From NCBI GenBank assembly GCA_016197205.1, contig JACPWG010000183.1:124001-188000 (forward strand): a DNA stretch of 64,000 bases. Direction: 5' to 3'. Made by a program: the position numbers and the translations under genes. Each line of letters starts with the position of its first letter. Position 1 is the first letter of the stretch. Positions 1 to 9,057 of the stretch are shown piece by piece. This DNA is from Planctomycetota bacterium. GTDB lineage: Bacteria > Planctomycetota > MHYJ01 > WSZJ01 > JACPWG01. Under the pieces are notes generated by a model. The model was not told the origin of the DNA. It was given only the letters and a program-made list of their open reading frames with translations, and searched no databases.

Positions 1-30
1 CGGCGGCCGTCCGTATCGCTTGCCCCCTGA

Positions 31-194
31 GTACCGCCCCACAGAACTGGGTGACCAATTTCCTCGGCGATTTGGGCCGCCTGCTTCGTTGCGCTCGCTC
101 GACGTAGTTCTCCGTTACTACGCCTCGCTCGCGCGCCTCGCGGGCGGCCGAACTTGCCTTCGGCTATTGGTCACCGACTTCCGGGGAGCGGTAC
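31..194 (+). mobile_element. R1 palindromic MITE-like element, copy a (164 bp)
   Basis: First of five copies of a 164-bp element. It starts GTACCGC and ends GCGGTAC, and its two ends form an imperfect inverted repeat of about 30 bp (left GTACCGCCCCACAGAA, right as the complement of GGTGACC...GTGGAGCGGTAC forms). The interior is itself largely palindromic. It is flanked by TGA on the left and TAA on the right, matching the CTNAG target seen for the family. It encodes no transposase; the open frames across it are incidental. Confidence 0.85.
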
Positions 195-197
195 TAA

Positions 198-461
198 GTA
201 CCGCCCCACGCAATGGGGTGACCAATTTTCTCGGCGATCGGCCACCGACTTCCGTGGAGCGGCGCATGGTTCCGACACGGGTTACAGACCGCGGTCGGCC
301 GCCTCCCGTAGGGGCGCCCCTTGTGGGCGCCTGCGATGGGCGGCAAGTCGTTGGAGTGCGCGGTGTCGAGACGGGGGCGGGCACAAGGCCGGCCCCTACG
401 TCAGGACGTCGACGCCTGTGCCCCGTGCGCCGTCCGATTCGAACCATGCCTGGAGCGGTAC
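198..461 (+). mobile_element. R1 element copy b, internally deleted and interrupted by an R3 element
   Basis: A second R1 element begins immediately after copy a, sharing the TAA at 195-197, and ends with GGAGCGGTAC at 452-461 followed by TAA at 462-464. Most of the R1 centre is missing and an R3 element sits at 263-450. The right end reaches the stop codon of the minus-strand recombinase gene, whose TAG lies in the CTTAG junction. Confidence 0.75.
263..450 (+). mobile_element. R3 MITE-like element, copy a, nested in R1b
   Basis: The sequence is bounded by GCATGGTTCC and GATTCGAACCATGCC and is flanked by an exact 8-bp direct repeat TGGAGCGG (255-262 and 451-458). The repeat is R1 sequence, so R3 inserted into R1b and duplicated its target. 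The interior differs from the 153-bp R3 copies near 18.2 and 30.9 kb, so this is a diverged or separately filled member of the family. Confidence 0.75.
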
Positions 462-1366
462 TAAGCCCTCGGATGAGCGCGGTCGTAGGTCTCGCGCATG
501 CGTTGCGCGGTGACGTGCGTGTAGATCTGGGTCGTGGAGATGTTCTCGTGGCCGAGGAGCTCCTGCACGGACCGGAGGTCGGCGCCGCGGTCCAGGAGAT
601 GGGTCGCGAACGTATGGCGGAACGTGTGAGGGGAGATCGCCTTCTTGATGCCGGCCTCACGCGCGTACTTTTCGACGATCCTCCGGATGCCGCGGACGCC
701 CAGGCGGCGGCCGGACTTGTTCAGGAAGACGGGGCCGCTCGCTTCGGCGCCGAGGGGCGCCTGGCGGGAGGCGAGGTAGTCGCGAAGCGACTGGACGGCG
801 AGACGCCCGACCGGGGCGAGGCGCTCCTTGGAGCCCTTGCCGTGGATGCGGAGCGTGCCGCCGATCATGTCGATGTCCTTCAGGGAGAGTCCGCAGATTT
901 CGCCGATGCGGATCCCGGTGGAGTAGAGCACCTCCAGGATGGCCCGGTCCCGGCGGCCGGCCGGGGAGCCCAGATCGGGCAGGGCGAGCAGCGCCTCGAC
1001 CTCGCGCTCCTCCAGGTAGTCGGGCAGGCGGCGTTCGAGCTTCGGCGTCCTGACCATCTTAGCCGGGTTCGACGAGATCAGCCCGCGGCGCTGGGCGAAC
1101 TTGAAGAAGCTGCGCAGGCAGGCCATCTTCCGGGCGATGGTGGACTTCTCGAAGCCGCCGGACTTGAGGAGGGCCAGGTAGCGGCGGATGACGACCTGGT
1201 CGATGGTGCCGACCTCCGGGGTGCTTGCGCCGAGCCAGAGCTTTTCCGTGAAGTGGCGCAGGTCGGCGGCGTATGCGCGCACGGTTTCGGGCGAGAAGTT
1301 CTTCCCGTACCTCAGGTGGTCCAGGAAGGCGGTGATCAGGTCCAACATGGTCTTGCTCCCATCCAC
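461..1366 (-). CDS. Tyrosine recombinase, XerC/XerD type
   Basis: 301 residues, the usual size of XerC/XerD, with a SAM-like N-terminal domain (about 7-95) and a C-terminal catalytic domain. All catalytic residues are visible: R153 in STGIRIGE, K177 in HGKGSKER, H247 and R250 in SPHTFRHTFATH, H273 in LLGHENIS and nucleophile Y282 in QIYTHV. It should resolve chromosome dimers at a dif-like site with a second Xer protein, though an integrase role cannot be excluded since the area is rich in mobile repeats. An internal ATG six codons on (1348) is an alternative start. The TAG stop lies inside the target junction of an R1 element. It follows a small minus-strand gene by 33 bp, probably co-transcribed. 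Confidence 0.93.
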   Translation of the reverse strand: MDGSKTMLDLITAFLDHLRYGKNFSPETVRAYAADLRHFTEKLWLGASTPEVGTIDQVVIRRYLALLKSGGFEKSTIARKMACLRSFFKFAQRRGLISSNPAKMVRTPKLERRLPDYLEEREVEALLALPDLGSPAGRRDRAILEVLYSTGIRIGEICGLSLKDIDMIGGTLRIHGKGSKERLAPVGRLAVQSLRDYLASRQAPLGAEASGPVFLNKSGRRLGVRGIRRIVEKYAREAGIKKAISPHTFRHTFATHLLDRGADLRSVQELLGHENISTTQIYTHVTAQRMRETYDRAHPRA

Positions 1367-1399
1367 GGTTTTGGGTTGAACGGACGTGCGGGCCGGACC

Positions 1400-1654
1400 T
1401 CAGGCCGTGGGAGGGTCCGGCGAGCCGTGGATGGGGCCCTGCCGCGTCGCGGGTCGCTCCTGCATGTAGGAGTGCCAGGCGAGCGACGCCTTGAGCACGT
1501 CGGTAAGGCTGAAATTGAGCCTCGGGTCGACCGCCCACGCGGAAAGCGCGTCCAGGGCTTGGCGCTCCTGGCCCGAGCGGAAGCGGAGGACGTACCGGTG
1601 CCGACCCTTGTTGAGCACGAGCGTGAACGGACGTTGGGTCTTCGTCCGCGGCAT
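1400..1654 (-). CDS. Small conserved protein upstream of the recombinase
   Basis: 84 residues with no recognised catalytic motif. The central part (about 9-50), containing RPFTLVLNKGRHRYVLRF and a DPRLNFSLTD segment, resembles small proteins I associate with planctomycete genomes; the C-terminal 15 residues look disordered. A strong GGAGG lies 8 bp before the ATG. It ends 33 bp before the recombinase start on the same strand, so the two probably form an operon. Function unknown. Confidence 0.65.
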   Translation of the reverse strand: MPRTKTQRPFTLVLNKGRHRYVLRFRSGQERQALDALSAWAVDPRLNFSLTDVLKASLAWHSYMQERPATRQGPIHGSPDPPTA

Positions 1655-1895
1655 GGGGCGCCCTCCGAATTGTCAGCCTTCCCCCGGGAAGGGATCGGTC
1701 GGATCGGGACCCGGCCTCGAAGACCGCGACGCATCCTCTTGCGCTCTACGGTGCTTCGTGCCGTCCACCCAAAATATCGGTCGCGGCTTCCATTAGACTT
1801 GAATGGCCGGCGCGTGCGAGCATGCCAGCGAAATCAAGGGCTCCGGGCCGCCGGTGGGCTCATCTTAATTTGATCCGCGAAATCGGAGGTGCCGC

Positions 1896-2414
1896 ATGGC
1901 GGCTGCCAGGGTCGCGATCGTCATGGGCAGCGACTCGGACCTCGAGCTGCTGCGGCCGGGGGCCGAGCTGCTCGCCGAGTTCGGCGTGGGCTGTGAAGTG
2001 CGGGTGCTTTCCGCGCACCGTTCGCCTGAAGCCGCGCGCGAATTCGCCCGCGGCGCCGCGGCCGCCGGGCTGCGGGTGATCATCGCGGCGGCGGGCGGCG
2101 CGGCCCACCTCGCGGGCAATCTCGCGGCCCAGACCACGCTGCCGGTGCTCGGCGTCCCGATCCCGGGCGGGATCTTCGGCGGGCTCGACGCGCTGCTCGC
2201 GACCGTGCAGATGCCGGCCGGCGTGCCGGTCGGGACCCTCGCGGTCGGCCCGGCCGGGGGCCGGAACGCGGCGCTCCTCGCCGTAGCGATCCTGGCGTTG
2301 TCGGACGCCGACCTGGCGGCGAAGCTCACGGCCTACCGGGTCCGCTTGGCGGAGGAAGTGGCCGCGAAAGACGAGAGAGTGCGCGCCCAATTCGCGAACC
2401 TAGTGGACCGTTGA
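1896..2414 (+). CDS. purE: PurE, N5-carboxyaminoimidazole ribonucleotide mutase
   Basis: 172 residues, the normal length of class I PurE. It interconverts N5-CAIR and CAIR in purine synthesis in the cytoplasm. Signature motifs are in place: GSDSD at 11-15, SAHRSP at 39-44 (phosphate and catalytic His loop), AGGAAHLAG at 66-74 and MPAGVPV at 106-112. GGAGGT lies 5 bp before the ATG. No purK or other pur gene is adjacent. The stop codon falls inside the left inverted repeat of the following R4 element, so the last codons and the element overlap. Confidence 0.95.
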   Translation: MAAARVAIVMGSDSDLELLRPGAELLAEFGVGCEVRVLSAHRSPEAAREFARGAAAAGLRVIIAAAGGAAHLAGNLAAQTTLPVLGVPIPGGIFGGLDALLATVQMPAGVPVGTLAVGPAGGRNAALLAVAILALSDADLAAKLTAYRVRLAEEVAAKDERVRAQFANLVDR

Positions 2415-2532
2415 CGAAAATCCAGGCACGATGCCTGGGGGCGCGGGCCTCCGGCCCGCGCGAACGGCCGCATGGGGTACGACCGGCCGTGACGGAGTTG
2501 TCGACTGTGTCCGAAATTCGTCAACGGTCCAC
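2403..2532 (+). repeat. R4 palindromic element, copy a
   Basis: A perfect 16-bp inverted repeat, GTGGACCGTTGACGAA at 2403-2418 and its complement at 2517-2532, encloses a GC-rich hairpin core starting GATGCCTGGGGGCGCGGGCC that is shared with the R2 family. The left arm contains the purE stop codon. The hairpins could act as a transcription terminator for purE. The 214 bp from 2533 to 2746 show nothing further apart from a ribosome binding site. Confidence 0.7.
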
Positions 2533-2746
2533 GAGGGGGCCGGCAGGTTTCTCCGCGGCCGTAGAACGAGCCCGGGACGATCGTCCGGTTTGTTTTCGAG
2601 CGGAGCCTGGAGCCACCCGCGCAGCGGCCACGAAGATCCGCGCCGAGCGGCGAGCGGTCGCGGACTTTCTCCTTGACGCGCCCCTGAATTTTGGGATGAT
2701 TCCTCGCTTCCCTACCCGCCCTGCTGACCGAGAACGAGGTGGAAAG

Positions 2747-3883
2747 ATGGAGCCCGAACCCATGCAGCCGCCGGCCTGGACGGCGGACATCCTGGTGGTC
2801 GACGATGACGAGCCGAGCCTGCGCCTGATCGAGCGGATCCTGACGGGCGTGGGCTTCGTCCCGCGGGAAGCGTCCTCGGGCGCCGCCGCGTTGGAGCTGG
2901 TGCGTACCCGGACCCCGGATCTCGTGCTGCTGGACGTCGACATGCCGGGGATGAGCGGCTACCAGGTCTGTCGCGCGCTGCGCGCGGACCCCGCGACCAA
3001 GCTCATCCCCATCGTGATGGTCACGGCCTTGCGCGAGGCCGGCGATCGGGTTCGGGGGCTGGAGGCCGGCGCGGACGACCTCATTTCGAAGCCGTTCGAC
3101 CGCGACGAGCTGCTAGGTCGGGTTCGTTCCCTCCTCCGGATCCGCCAGCTCTACCTCGATCTGGCCAAGAGCCTCGCCGACCAGAAGCGCCTCCGTTCCA
3201 TGAAAGACCACCTGATCTCGATGGTGGTGAGCGATCTGAAGGGCCCGGTGGCCCGGCTGACGGAGAAGCTGGAAGCGCTCGCGCGGGAGACCCTGCCCTT
3301 GATGGAGGGGCAGGCGATGATGCTGCGGGATGGGCGCCGCATCGCGGGCGAGCTGCAGCAGATGCTCGCCACGCTCGTCGACGTGGCCCGGATGGAGGAG
3401 GGGACGCTGGACCTTCGGCGGGAGCCCACGGACGTGATCCAGGTGGCGACCGAAGCGGCCACGCGGCTCGGCCCCCTCGTGGAGCGGGCCGGGAAGGTGC
3501 TCGTCGTCGAGGGCCCGGAGTCGCGCCCGGCGGTCGCCATGGACCGGGCGCTCATTCTGCGCGTGTTCGAGCACCTGATCATCGAGATGCTGAAATACTC
3601 GAACGCGGGGACGAAGATTAACGTCCGCGTCGGCGTGCCGGGCCCCGCGCCGGAGATCCGCTGCGAAGTGACCGACGAGACGGGGGGGATCCCGGCCGAG
3701 TGGCAGGAGAAGATCTTCGAGGCCTTCGGCCAGGTCGAGTCGCCCAAGGACGGTCGGCGGGGTGGGGGGAGCGGCGTGCGCCTCTCCTTCTGCCGGCTGG
3801 CGGTCGAGTTGCACGGCGGGAAGATGTGGGCCGAGAGTCTCGACGGCGGCGGCTTCCGTTTCATGTTCGAGTTGCCGCGCTAG
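2747..3883 (+). CDS. Receiver domain fused to a degenerate histidine-kinase core
   Basis: 378 residues from the ATG at 2747, chosen because the sequence upstream is repeat-derived and a GAGGTGG sequence precedes the ATG. Residues 14-130 form a complete receiver (acidic cluster DDD, phospho-acceptor D63, T93, K115). Residues about 150-378 have the shape of a histidine kinase core, but the key residues are lost. The H-box reads SMVVSDLKGPV with Ser162 where the phospho-His belongs, the N-box reads HLIIEMLKYS without either Asn, the G1 box is DETGG, and the G2 box is GSGVRL. It is probably a phosphorylation-controlled adaptor rather than an active kinase. Convergent evidence from all boxes makes sequencing error unlikely. 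Confidence 0.85.
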   Translation: MEPEPMQPPAWTADILVVDDDEPSLRLIERILTGVGFVPREASSGAAALELVRTRTPDLVLLDVDMPGMSGYQVCRALRADPATKLIPIVMVTALREAGDRVRGLEAGADDLISKPFDRDELLGRVRSLLRIRQLYLDLAKSLADQKRLRSMKDHLISMVVSDLKGPVARLTEKLEALARETLPLMEGQAMMLRDGRRIAGELQQMLATLVDVARMEEGTLDLRREPTDVIQVATEAATRLGPLVERAGKVLVVEGPESRPAVAMDRALILRVFEHLIIEMLKYSNAGTKINVRVGVPGPAPEIRCEVTDETGGIPAEWQEKIFEAFGQVESPKDGRRGGGSGVRLSFCRLAVELHGGKMWAESLDGGGFRFMFELPR

Positions 3884-3968
3884 CGGTTCGTGGCCGAGCT
3901 TCGGACACAGGCGTCACCGAGTCACGGCAAGCCGTACCTGGTGTGGCCGTTCGCGCGAGCCGGCTTGG

Positions 3969-4111
3969 CGCCCGCGCAAGAATTACTTTACATTTTCGTG
4001 GATCGACCGATGCCTGGGGGCGCGGGCCTCCGGCCCGCGCAGCGCGGCCCAGAGGGCCGCGCCCCCAGGAGCCTCGAGGTCCGAGTCTGCGCAGTTATTT
4101 TTGCGCGTGCG
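3969..4111 (+). mobile_element. R2 MITE-like element, copy A (143 bp)
   Basis: One of three 143-bp elements with about 19-bp terminal inverted repeats (CGCCCGCGCAAGAATTACT at the left). It is flanked by a perfect 5-bp direct repeat CTTGG at 3964-3968 and 4112-4116. The centre is a long GC-rich hairpin with arms CCTGGGGGCGCGG and CCGCGCCCCCAGG. No coding potential is evident. The rest of the 3884-4376 gap holds nothing I recognise. Confidence 0.85.
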
Positions 4112-4376
4112 CTTGGGCTCCGTAGCTCGCGTCGAGCGAGCGAAGCAGGGAGGCCCACGCCCCCCAGGAATCCTGTGCGGACCTCGGCAACGGGCGACGA
4201 GGCCCGCCCGGCACGAGGCCGCGCAGGCCCTCGGCCCGGTTCGGGCCCGGCTGCGTGCTTGCGGTCGGCAGCCCTGCGATCGGCTCCCGCTTTCGCCCAC
4301 CCGGCGACGGACAGCCGGGCAGTCAACGCTTCCACGCCGGCACCCGCGTTTTTCCCAGGCATCCTTTCCGGACGGC

Positions 4377-7300
4377 ATGCGCTTGGCCAGGGATCGACTG
4401 CCCGACTTTCTGCTGGGACAACTCGCCCTTCGCAAGGGGCTCGTGACCCCCGCTCAGCTTGCGGAGTGCCTCCGCGAACAAGCCTCGCTCGCCGCCGGCG
4501 GAACGCCCGCGCCGCTCGTCGGCACCCTCCTTTGCCGCCGGGGCTATCTCGCCCTCGAGGCGCTCGCCGACCTGCTGATGGTCCAGGAAAACGCCCGCCT
4601 GCTCCCGCCGCCGCGCGACGAAGCCTGGCCCGCGGACTCCCGCTTCGGACGACGGCTGGTCGCGCACGAACTCGCGAGCCCGGACCAGGTCGAGCAGGCG
4701 ATCCGCATCCAGACCAGCCTCCACGAACACGGCATCTCGCTCCGGCTCGGCGAGATCCTGGTAAGTCGGGGAGTGCTGACCGAACTCCAGGTCCGCGATG
4801 CCCTCGCGCTCCAGGACAAGACCATCCTCGTCTGCCCGCCCTGCGGCAAGGCCTTCAACGTCGAAGGGTATGCCCCCGGCGTGACGACCCCCTGCCCGGG
4901 CTGCGGCGCGCGACTGGCGCCGCCGGCCGACGGCGGAACGATCCGAGTCGACGGCTCGATCCTGAATCGACCCGCGGGCGCCCTCCCCGACGCCTCCAGC
5001 GTCCCCGTCACGTCCCCGGGCCCCGCACCGCGCGAAGAGCCCATCCCGGCGCCCCCGTCCGCGGCGCCTGCCCCCGAACCGGTCCCCGACTCCGACTCCG
5101 CCGCCGCTTCGCCAGCTCTCACGAATCCGGCACCTACGCCGTCGGTGCAGACGTTGCGCTTCCCCGTTTCCGCCCCCGAGGCGCCGGCGCCCAGACCCGC
5201 GGAACCGGCCCGCTGGCAGCCGCAGCTCGACGCGCCGCCGGCCTCCTCGCCGCATCTGTCGCCGCCCGCCGCCTCGGCCGTCACCAGCGACAGCCCGACT
5301 CTCGCAGAAGCCCCGACCCCGACCGGCTCGCGCGACAAGACCCTCCTCAACGCCGCCGCGCCCCCGCCGGGCCCAACCCCCGCCGGCTCCGTCACGCCCG
5401 CTACGCTCATCGTGGCCGGCGCCGCGCGCGCGGCAACGCCCGGGTCCGATAGCCCCACCCCTCCCGCCCTCGCCCCCTCCCCCCGCCCGGTCCCCACCAA
5501 GACGCCCGCGCCGGAGCCCGTCGGCGTGTCCTTCGGCCGCTATCGGCTGCTCAAGGAGCTGGGGCGCGGCGGGATGGGCGTCGTCCACAAGGCCTGGGAC
5601 TGCGAACTGAAGCGGGTCGTCGCGCTCAAGCTGCTCCTCGGCGAGTCGGGCGCGAGCGCCGACGACGTGGAACGCTTCCAACGGGAGGCACGCGCGGCCG
5701 GGCGTCTGCGCCATCCCAACATCGTCCAGGTGCATGACGTCGGCACCTGCGACTCGCGCCATTTCTTCACCATGGACTTCATCGAAGGGGAGAGCCTCGA
5801 CTCCGCGAAGGGCCGGCTCGCGCCGCGCAAATTTCTCGAGACGTTGCGCGACGTCGCACGCGCCCTGCATGCCGCGCACGAGGCCGGGGTGATCCATCGC
5901 GACGTCAAGCCGGCCAACATCCTGCTCGACCCCGCGGGCCGGCCGTACGTCTCCGATTTCGGCCTGGCGAAAGAGGTGCGTGAGGGGGCGGCCGGGCGCG
6001 GCACGACGCTCACGGGCACGGTCATGGGCACGCCCTATTACATGTCGCCGGAGCAGGCGCAGGGCCGGATCTCGGCCATCGGGGCGCCGAGCGACCTCTG
6101 GAGCCTCGGCGTGATGCTGTACGAGCACCTCACCGGGCGCATGCCCTTCGAGGGGGAAAACCCCCTCCGGATCCTCATGGCGATCCAGCTCTCGGACCCG
6201 CCCCTGCCGTGTAAGACCCAACCGCCAGGCTCGGCGGGGCGGCGCGTGCACCGGGACCTCGAGACCGTTTGCATGAAGTGCCTGGAGAAGGATCCGTCGC
6301 GTCGCTATCCCACGGCCGGCGCGCTCGCGGACGATCTCACGCGCTTCCTGGACGGCGAGGCGATCGAGGCCCGGCCGATTTCCCGGAGCGAGCGGGCCCT
6401 GCGCAAGCTGCGAAAAAACCGGGTGACGGTAGCGGCCGCGGCCGTGTGCTTGCTCTTCGCCGTCGTCCTCGGCGGCGTTTTCCTGGTGCAGAAACGCGCC
6501 ACGGACGCGCGGCGTCGCGAGTTGACACGCGGCCAGGAACTCTTTCGCCAGGGGTTGGAGGGGGACGCCGAGCGCATCTACAATGACCTGCTCCGCGCGG
6601 ATCCCGACTTCGCGGACGGCCTGCTCGCCCGCGCCCGGCTGCGCTTGCGGCAAGGCCGCCGCGCCGAGGCGCGAACCGACTTGGATGCGGCCATCCGCTC
6701 GGACCCGAGGCCGCACGACGCCCTGCTCGAGCGCGGCCGGCTGAGCGACGAGGCCGGTGAGTTCGTCGACGCGGCGCAAGACTTCGCGCGGGCGCTTGAA
6801 GTGTCCGGGGGCAGCGAGCTCGCGCGCGTGGAGCGTGCCTGGGCCTGGCTCGGCGACGCGTGCCGCGAGGACGGACCGGGGACGGCCGGAGTCGCCGGCC
6901 CGGAGGCGACGAGCAACCGCGCGGCCGCGGAGTTCGGCGACTGCGCGGCCAAGGCGGCCTCCCCCGAGGTGCGTGCCAGCGCCCGGGCCGGCCAGGCGGT
7001 CCTTCGTCTCCGCGCAGGGGAGGCGGACGCGGCGCGTGCGCTTCTCGACCAGGCGCTGCAGGAGGATCCGAACTGTTATCGTGCGCGCCTGGAACGGGGC
7101 CGGCTGCGGCTCGCGGCGGGCAAGGGGTCGGAGGCGGAACCGGACCTCGCCGTTGCGGCCGGGTTGGAGCCGTCGAGGATTGCCGCGGTGCTGGAGCACG
7201 CGAGGGCCTGGCACGCGGCGCTTCGCGACGACGATGCGCTCGCCGACTGCCGCGCCGCCGCGGGTCGCTTCCCCGAAGATCCGCGACCGGACGTGCTCAC

Positions 7301-9032
7301 GGCGCGTTTTTCCGCGGGCGTCGCCGACGCGCTGGCCGCGGCCGACCGTGCCGTCGCGAAGGCGCCTCACGGAGCTGAGCCCCGCGTGGCGCGAGGCTGG
7401 CTCTCGCTCGCGGGCAGGCAGGAGGGCTGGGCGGGGAACGCCGGCGTCGCGAAGACGACCCAGGAAGCGCGCGCCGCGGCGGCGGCCGGAGCGGCGGCGG
7501 ATTTTCGGGAAGCGCTGGCCGCCGCGCCGCGGTCGGCCGCGGCGCTCGCGGGGCTCGCGCTCGCGACCCTGCGTGGCGGCGACGTGCAGGGGGCCCTCGG
7601 CTGGGCGCAGCGTGCCGTGCAGGCGGACCCGGCGCTCGCGGAGGCCCACGGCGTCTACGGCGAGGCGCTGCGCGCCGGCGGGGACGAAACCGGAGCGCGC
7701 GGCGAGTACGAGCGCTGTGAGGCGCTCGCCGCGTCAACGCCGTTCGACGGCATCGCGCTCTCGCGGCTCGAAGCCCTGCTGGCGCGCCTTGCTGACCCGG
7801 AGTTCGGCGTGCCGGACCTCGCCGCCGTCGCGGCCGTCGCGCAGGAAGCCGACGCGCTCGCACCCCGACTCGGGCGCGACCGGCCGCACGTGGGTAGACC
7901 CGCGTTCCTGGCGGCGAGGGCGGCGTTCCTCGCGGGTGATTTCGGCCGAGCCATCGCGGCCGTCACGGAGGCCCTCGAGCGCGACCCCTACCTGACGGAT
8001 GCGCTGCTCTTGCGTCTGCGGCTGCGCCTGGAGGGCGGGCTCTGGGGAGAACCGCAGGTGCGGAAGGACGTGGACGAGGCGATCCGACTCCTGCCGGAGG
8101 ACCCTCGGCCGTGGGCGTTCCTAGGCCGGGCCCGCCATCACGCGCGGGAGTACGACGCCGCGTTGGAGGCCTACGACCGCGGGCTGAAGCTGGCGCCGGA
8201 CCTGGCCGTGCTGCACCGGCAGCGCGCCGAGTCGTTTCGGAAGCTGAAGCGCGACGCGGACGTTTACGCCGCGGACAAGGCGGGCGAGGCCGGCCGGCAG
8301 GATCTGGTCGCGGCGCGGGACTTCCAGATCCTCGCGCACCTCCGGAACTCCCAGATGCGTTTCGAAGCCGCGACCCAGCTTGCCACCCGGGGCATCGCGG
8401 AGGCGCCCCGCGTCTCCCAGCTCTTCGACGAGCGGGCGGAGGCGCTGTGGGCGACCGTGAACTTCGACTCCGCCTTCCTCGATCTCGGCCGCGCCATGCG
8501 GCTCGATCCGCGCTGCTCGGTGAAGTTCTACGTGCGCGGGGCCAGCGCGTTCGGCCTCGCAAAAAAAACAGCCGCCCTCCTGGGCGCGGGCGTCGGCGCC
8601 GTCGTGAAGGGGAACACCGAGGAACCCGTGGCGTTCACGCTGCAGCCGATGGTCGCGCTGTTCGGGTACGCGTCCCTGGACGTCGGCATCCGTGACGCCG
8701 GCCGGGCGCTCGACATGGAGCCGAAATTCGCGGTCGCCTATTCCCTGCGCGGCCTCCTGAAGACGCGCAAGGGAGACCGAGTGGGCGGGCTCGAGGACTT
8801 GGAGACGGGCATCCGGCTGGCGCCCCACGGCGGACTGCCGCAGTACCTCCTCGCGCAGCACTACGTGGCCACGGGCGAAAAAGAAAAAGCCATCGAGGCG
8901 CTGCGCGCGGCCTTGCCGCTCGGGCACTCCCCCTACACGTTCGGCGAGCAGCACGAGGTCGTCCGCCGGGAGGCGGTCTTCGGCGAAATCCAGAAGGAGG
9001 ACGCGTTCAAGCGGCTGTTCTGGGGCCGGTAG
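4377..9032 (+). CDS. Giant Ser/Thr protein kinase with zinc ribbon, TM segment and TPR tail
   Basis: 1551 residues from the ATG at 4377. In order: two related helical modules (about 5-35, with FLLGQLALRKGLVTPAQL, and about 95-145), a CxxC...CxxC zinc ribbon (about 155-180, CPPCGKAF and CPGCGA), a 200-residue Pro/Ala-rich linker, and a kinase domain at about 385-655. The kinase has GRGGMG near 395, Lys418, HRD at 507-509 with K511, DFG from D527, and a TPYYMSPEQ activation segment, so it should be active. A TM helix follows at about 683-704, then some 800 residues of TPR-like helical repeats, presumably extracytoplasmic protein-binding. A decayed relative of the kinase lies at 59.7-60.1 kb. 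An A8 run at 8561-8568 encodes Lys-Lys in an otherwise GC-rich context. Confidence 0.92.
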   Translation: MRLARDRLPDFLLGQLALRKGLVTPAQLAECLREQASLAAGGTPAPLVGTLLCRRGYLALEALADLLMVQENARLLPPPRDEAWPADSRFGRRLVAHELASPDQVEQAIRIQTSLHEHGISLRLGEILVSRGVLTELQVRDALALQDKTILVCPPCGKAFNVEGYAPGVTTPCPGCGARLAPPADGGTIRVDGSILNRPAGALPDASSVPVTSPGPAPREEPIPAPPSAAPAPEPVPDSDSAAASPALTNPAPTPSVQTLRFPVSAPEAPAPRPAEPARWQPQLDAPPASSPHLSPPAASAVTSDSPTLAEAPTPTGSRDKTLLNAAAPPPGPTPAGSVTPATLIVAGAARAATPGSDSPTPPALAPSPRPVPTKTPAPEPVGVSFGRYRLLKELGRGGMGVVHKAWDCELKRVVALKLLLGESGASADDVERFQREARAAGRLRHPNIVQVHDVGTCDSRHFFTMDFIEGESLDSAKGRLAPRKFLETLRDVARALHAAHEAGVIHRDVKPANILLDPAGRPYVSDFGLAKEVREGAAGRGTTLTGTVMGTPYYMSPEQAQGRISAIGAPSDLWSLGVMLYEHLTGRMPFEGENPLRILMAIQLSDPPLPCKTQPPGSAGRRVHRDLETVCMKCLEKDPSRRYPTAGALADDLTRFLDGEAIEARPISRSERALRKLRKNRVTVAAAAVCLLFAVVLGGVFLVQKRATDARRRELTRGQELFRQGLEGDAERIYNDLLRADPDFADGLLARARLRLRQGRRAEARTDLDAAIRSDPRPHDALLERGRLSDEAGEFVDAAQDFARALEVSGGSELARVERAWAWLGDACREDGPGTAGVAGPEATSNRAAAEFGDCAAKAASPEVRASARAGQAVLRLRAGEADAARALLDQALQEDPNCYRARLERGRLRLAAGKGSEAEPDLAVAAGLEPSRIAAVLEHARAWHAALRDDDALADCRAAAGRFPEDPRPDVLTARFSAGVADALAAADRAVAKAPHGAEPRVARGWLSLAGRQEGWAGNAGVAKTTQEARAAAAAGAAADFREALAAAPRSAAALAGLALATLRGGDVQGALGWAQRAVQADPALAEAHGVYGEALRAGGDETGARGEYERCEALAASTPFDGIALSRLEALLARLADPEFGVPDLAAVAAVAQEADALAPRLGRDRPHVGRPAFLAARAAFLAGDFGRAIAAVTEALERDPYLTDALLLRLRLRLEGGLWGEPQVRKDVDEAIRLLPEDPRPWAFLGRARHHAREYDAALEAYDRGLKLAPDLAVLHRQRAESFRKLKRDADVYAADKAGEAGRQDLVAARDFQILAHLRNSQMRFEAATQLATRGIAEAPRVSQLFDERAEALWATVNFDSAFLDLGRAMRLDPRCSVKFYVRGASAFGLAKKTAALLGAGVGAVVKGNTEEPVAFTLQPMVALFGYASLDVGIRDAGRALDMEPKFAVAYSLRGLLKTRKGDRVGGLEDLETGIRLAPHGGLPQYLLAQHYVATGEKEKAIEALRAALPLGHSPYTFGEQHEVVRREAVFGEIQKEDAFKRLFWGR

Positions 9033-9057
9033 CTGGGGGCGAAATTGCCGGCGGCCG

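Noticed and set aside
20..1873. A 617-codon plus-strand frame across the left edge
   Set aside because: It runs through R1/R3 repeats and opposite the recombinase gene, whose catalytic residues on the minus strand are complete.
2411..2746. N-terminal extension of the receiver/pseudokinase gene
   Set aside because: The extra 112 codons are R4 repeat and low-complexity sequence overlapping purE; the receiver starts normally after the ATG at 2747 with a ribosome binding site.
3762..4376. N-terminal extension of the giant kinase
   Set aside because: It overlaps the previous gene and an R2 element. Family-like sequence begins at the ATG at 4377.
4323..7649. A 1108-codon open frame on the minus strand opposite the giant kinase
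   Set aside because: It mirrors the kinase/TPR gene, has no family resemblance, and long antisense frames are expected at this GC content. The same applies to long frames opposite the MJ0042 genes (40878-42653), the octaheme gene (46786-48450) and the parvulin gene (32758-34731).
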